A DNA stretch of 64,000 bases, taken from the NCBI RefSeq assembly GCF_001297775.1, contig NZ_LIFX01000001.1, positions 248,001 through 312,000 on the forward strand, written 5' to 3'. The stretch is from Trabulsiella odontotermitis. Its GTDB lineage: Bacteria > Pseudomonadota > Gammaproteobacteria > Enterobacterales > Enterobacteriaceae. The notes below the pieces were generated by a model. The model saw only the letters and a program-made list of their open reading frames with translations, had not been told where the DNA came from and ran no database searches. Both the position numbers and the translations under genes were made by a program. Positions 63,100 to 64,000 of the stretch are shown in pieces (position 1 is the first letter of the stretch; each line of letters starts with the position of its first letter).

Positions 63100-64000
63100 T
63101 TACTTAATCTTCACCTTCGTCGCCACCAGCAGCGCCGTCAGCAGCATCAGCGTGCCGGACAGCGCCAGCGGCGACAGCAGCCCGAAATGGTCGAGCGCAA
63201 AGCCGCCGACCGCCGCACCGCAGGTGTTCGCCAACTGGATCACCGCCACCTGAATGGAACCGGCTTTTTCCGCCTGGTCGGAGAGCGAGCGGGTGATCCA
63301 TGTTGACCAGCCGACCGGCACCAGCGCAAACGCGAAGCCCCAGATAATCGCCACAGCCGAGGCGACAATTTTGTCATGGCCCCAGAGCATCAGCGTCACC
63401 GCGCTTAATGCCAGCACCAGCGGCGCACAGGCCAGGGCGGCTTTCACCGAGCGTTTAAGAATGACCGACGACAACGAGGTACCGACGAAACTGGCGATAC
63501 CAAAGCTCAGCAGCACCAGCGTCAGGCCATCGACGTCAAACCCGGCCAGGGTCATATACACCGGGCGAATGTAGGTGAAGAACGAGAACTGACCGGCAAA
63601 AGCCATGAAAATCGCAATCATGCCCGCCAGCACGCCAGGGCGCTTCAGCAGGCCAAACATGTTCTGTTGCTGCGCCGTTTCGCCGGGCAGTGACGGCAGC
63701 GCCTTCACCACCCAGATAATGCACAGCAGCCCCATCAACGCCGCGCCGTTAAACACATTGCGCCAGCCGATAATACCGCCGAGAAAACTGCCCAGCGGGG
63801 CGGCGATCACCAGCGCAATCGATACAGCGCCAAAAATCACCGACAGCGCTTTCGGCACCACGCGCGGCGGCACGAGACGCATCGTCAGCGAGGCCGACAT
63901 CGCCCAAAAGCCGCCAAGCGCGAGGCCCAGACAGGCGCGTCCCAGTAACAGCAGGGCAAAACTGTTGGAAAACGAGACCAGCAGGCAGGAGAGTGTCAGC
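63100..64000 (-). CDS. nepI: Purine ribonucleoside efflux pump NepI (partial, N-terminus outside window)
   Basis: MFS drug:H+ antiporter (DHA1) exporting purine nucleosides such as inosine. About 300 C-terminal codons are present; the frame stays open to the right edge ([20 protein letters not shown] near the edge), so the ATG at 63900 is internal. [20 protein letters not shown] and [20 protein letters not shown] match E. coli NepI. yicL and nepI neighbour each other in E. coli apart from nlpA, which is missing here. Confidence 0.93.
   Translation of the reverse strand, partial: LTLSCLLVSFSNSFALLLLGRACLGLALGGFWAMSASLTMRLVPPRVVPKALSVIFGAVSIALVIAAPLGSFLGGIIGWRNVFNGAALMGLLCIIWVVKALPSLPGETAQQQNMFGLLKRPGVLAGMIAIFMAFAGQFSFFTYIRPVYMTLAGFDVDGLTLVLLSFGIASFVGTSLSSVILKRSVKAALACAPLVLALSAVTLMLWGHDKIVASAVAIIWGFAFALVPVGWSTWITRSLSDQAEKAGSIQVAVIQLANTCGAAVGGFALDHFGLLSPLALSGTLMLLTALLVATKVKIK

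Noticed and set aside
63100-63900. A complete 266-aa MFS protein
   Set aside because: The frame is open past 63900 to the window edge and the extra residues match NepI, so the gene is cut by the window.

Overview
The window is chromosomal DNA from a member of the Enterobacteriaceae. Nearly every housekeeping protein reads as a close homologue of its E. coli counterpart, and long runs follow E. coli gene order (cysE-gpsA-secB-grxC-yibN-gpmI-envC-yibQ; kbl-tdh; coaD-mutM-rpmGB-radC-coaBC-dut-slmA-pyrE-rph-yicC; gmk-rpoZ-spoT-trmH-recG). The LPS outer-core locus is not of the E. coli/Salmonella type. It has the waaQ-wabG-wabH ... waaA-waaE-coaD layout with a core deacetylase, as known from Klebsiella and relatives. 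I cannot name the genus from the sequence alone. No prophage, insertion sequence, tRNA, rRNA or CRISPR array was recognised, and no gene-free stretch exceeds about 260 bases.

Layout. 1-6864: serine and glycerol-3-phosphate synthesis, protein export, redox genes, then the gpmI-envC-yibQ run. 6861-9091: two divergently transcribed glycosyltransferase genes that E. coli does not have at this place. 9127-11361: threonine degradation (kbl-tdh). 11578-25807: LPS core cluster, comprising heptose synthesis and transfer (hldD, waaF, waaC), three AT-richer genes ending in the O-antigen ligase, a reverse-strand deacetylase, then waaQ-wabG-wabH-GT2-waaA-waaE and coaD. 25808-41593: DNA repair, ribosomal proteins, CoA, dUTPase, pyrimidine synthesis, the (p)ppGpp operon and recG.

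41642-57118 is the unusual part. Two gene blocks that in E. coli lie several map minutes away (glpX-fpr-yiiR-yiiQ-tpiA-cdh-sbp, and yijD-fabR-sthA-oxyR-oxyS-argHBC-argE) are fused directly to each other and placed right after recG. A DASS-family anion transporter gene is inserted between tpiA and cdh. 57160-62122 is an accessory stretch: a DUF1348 protein plus a flavin-oxidoreductase-like protein next to a divergent LysR regulator, a GNAT acetyltransferase, and murQ-murP for MurNAc recycling without a local murR. The window closes with yicL and a partial nepI, which in E. coli lie only a few genes beyond recG. The recG-yicL interval has therefore received about 20 kb of genes from elsewhere.

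Regulatory elements seen include the OxyS small RNA with its OxyR operator, ARG boxes between argC and argE, the pyrE attenuator behind an intact rph, a well-formed sigma-70 promoter for rpmBG, a palindrome over the murQ -10 region, two REP-like palindromes of one family, and several intrinsic terminators. One terminator forms the last codons of the core deacetylase gene. No clearly novel system was found. The best leads are the rearrangement junctions, the unassigned core glycosyltransferases and the regulator-less murQP.
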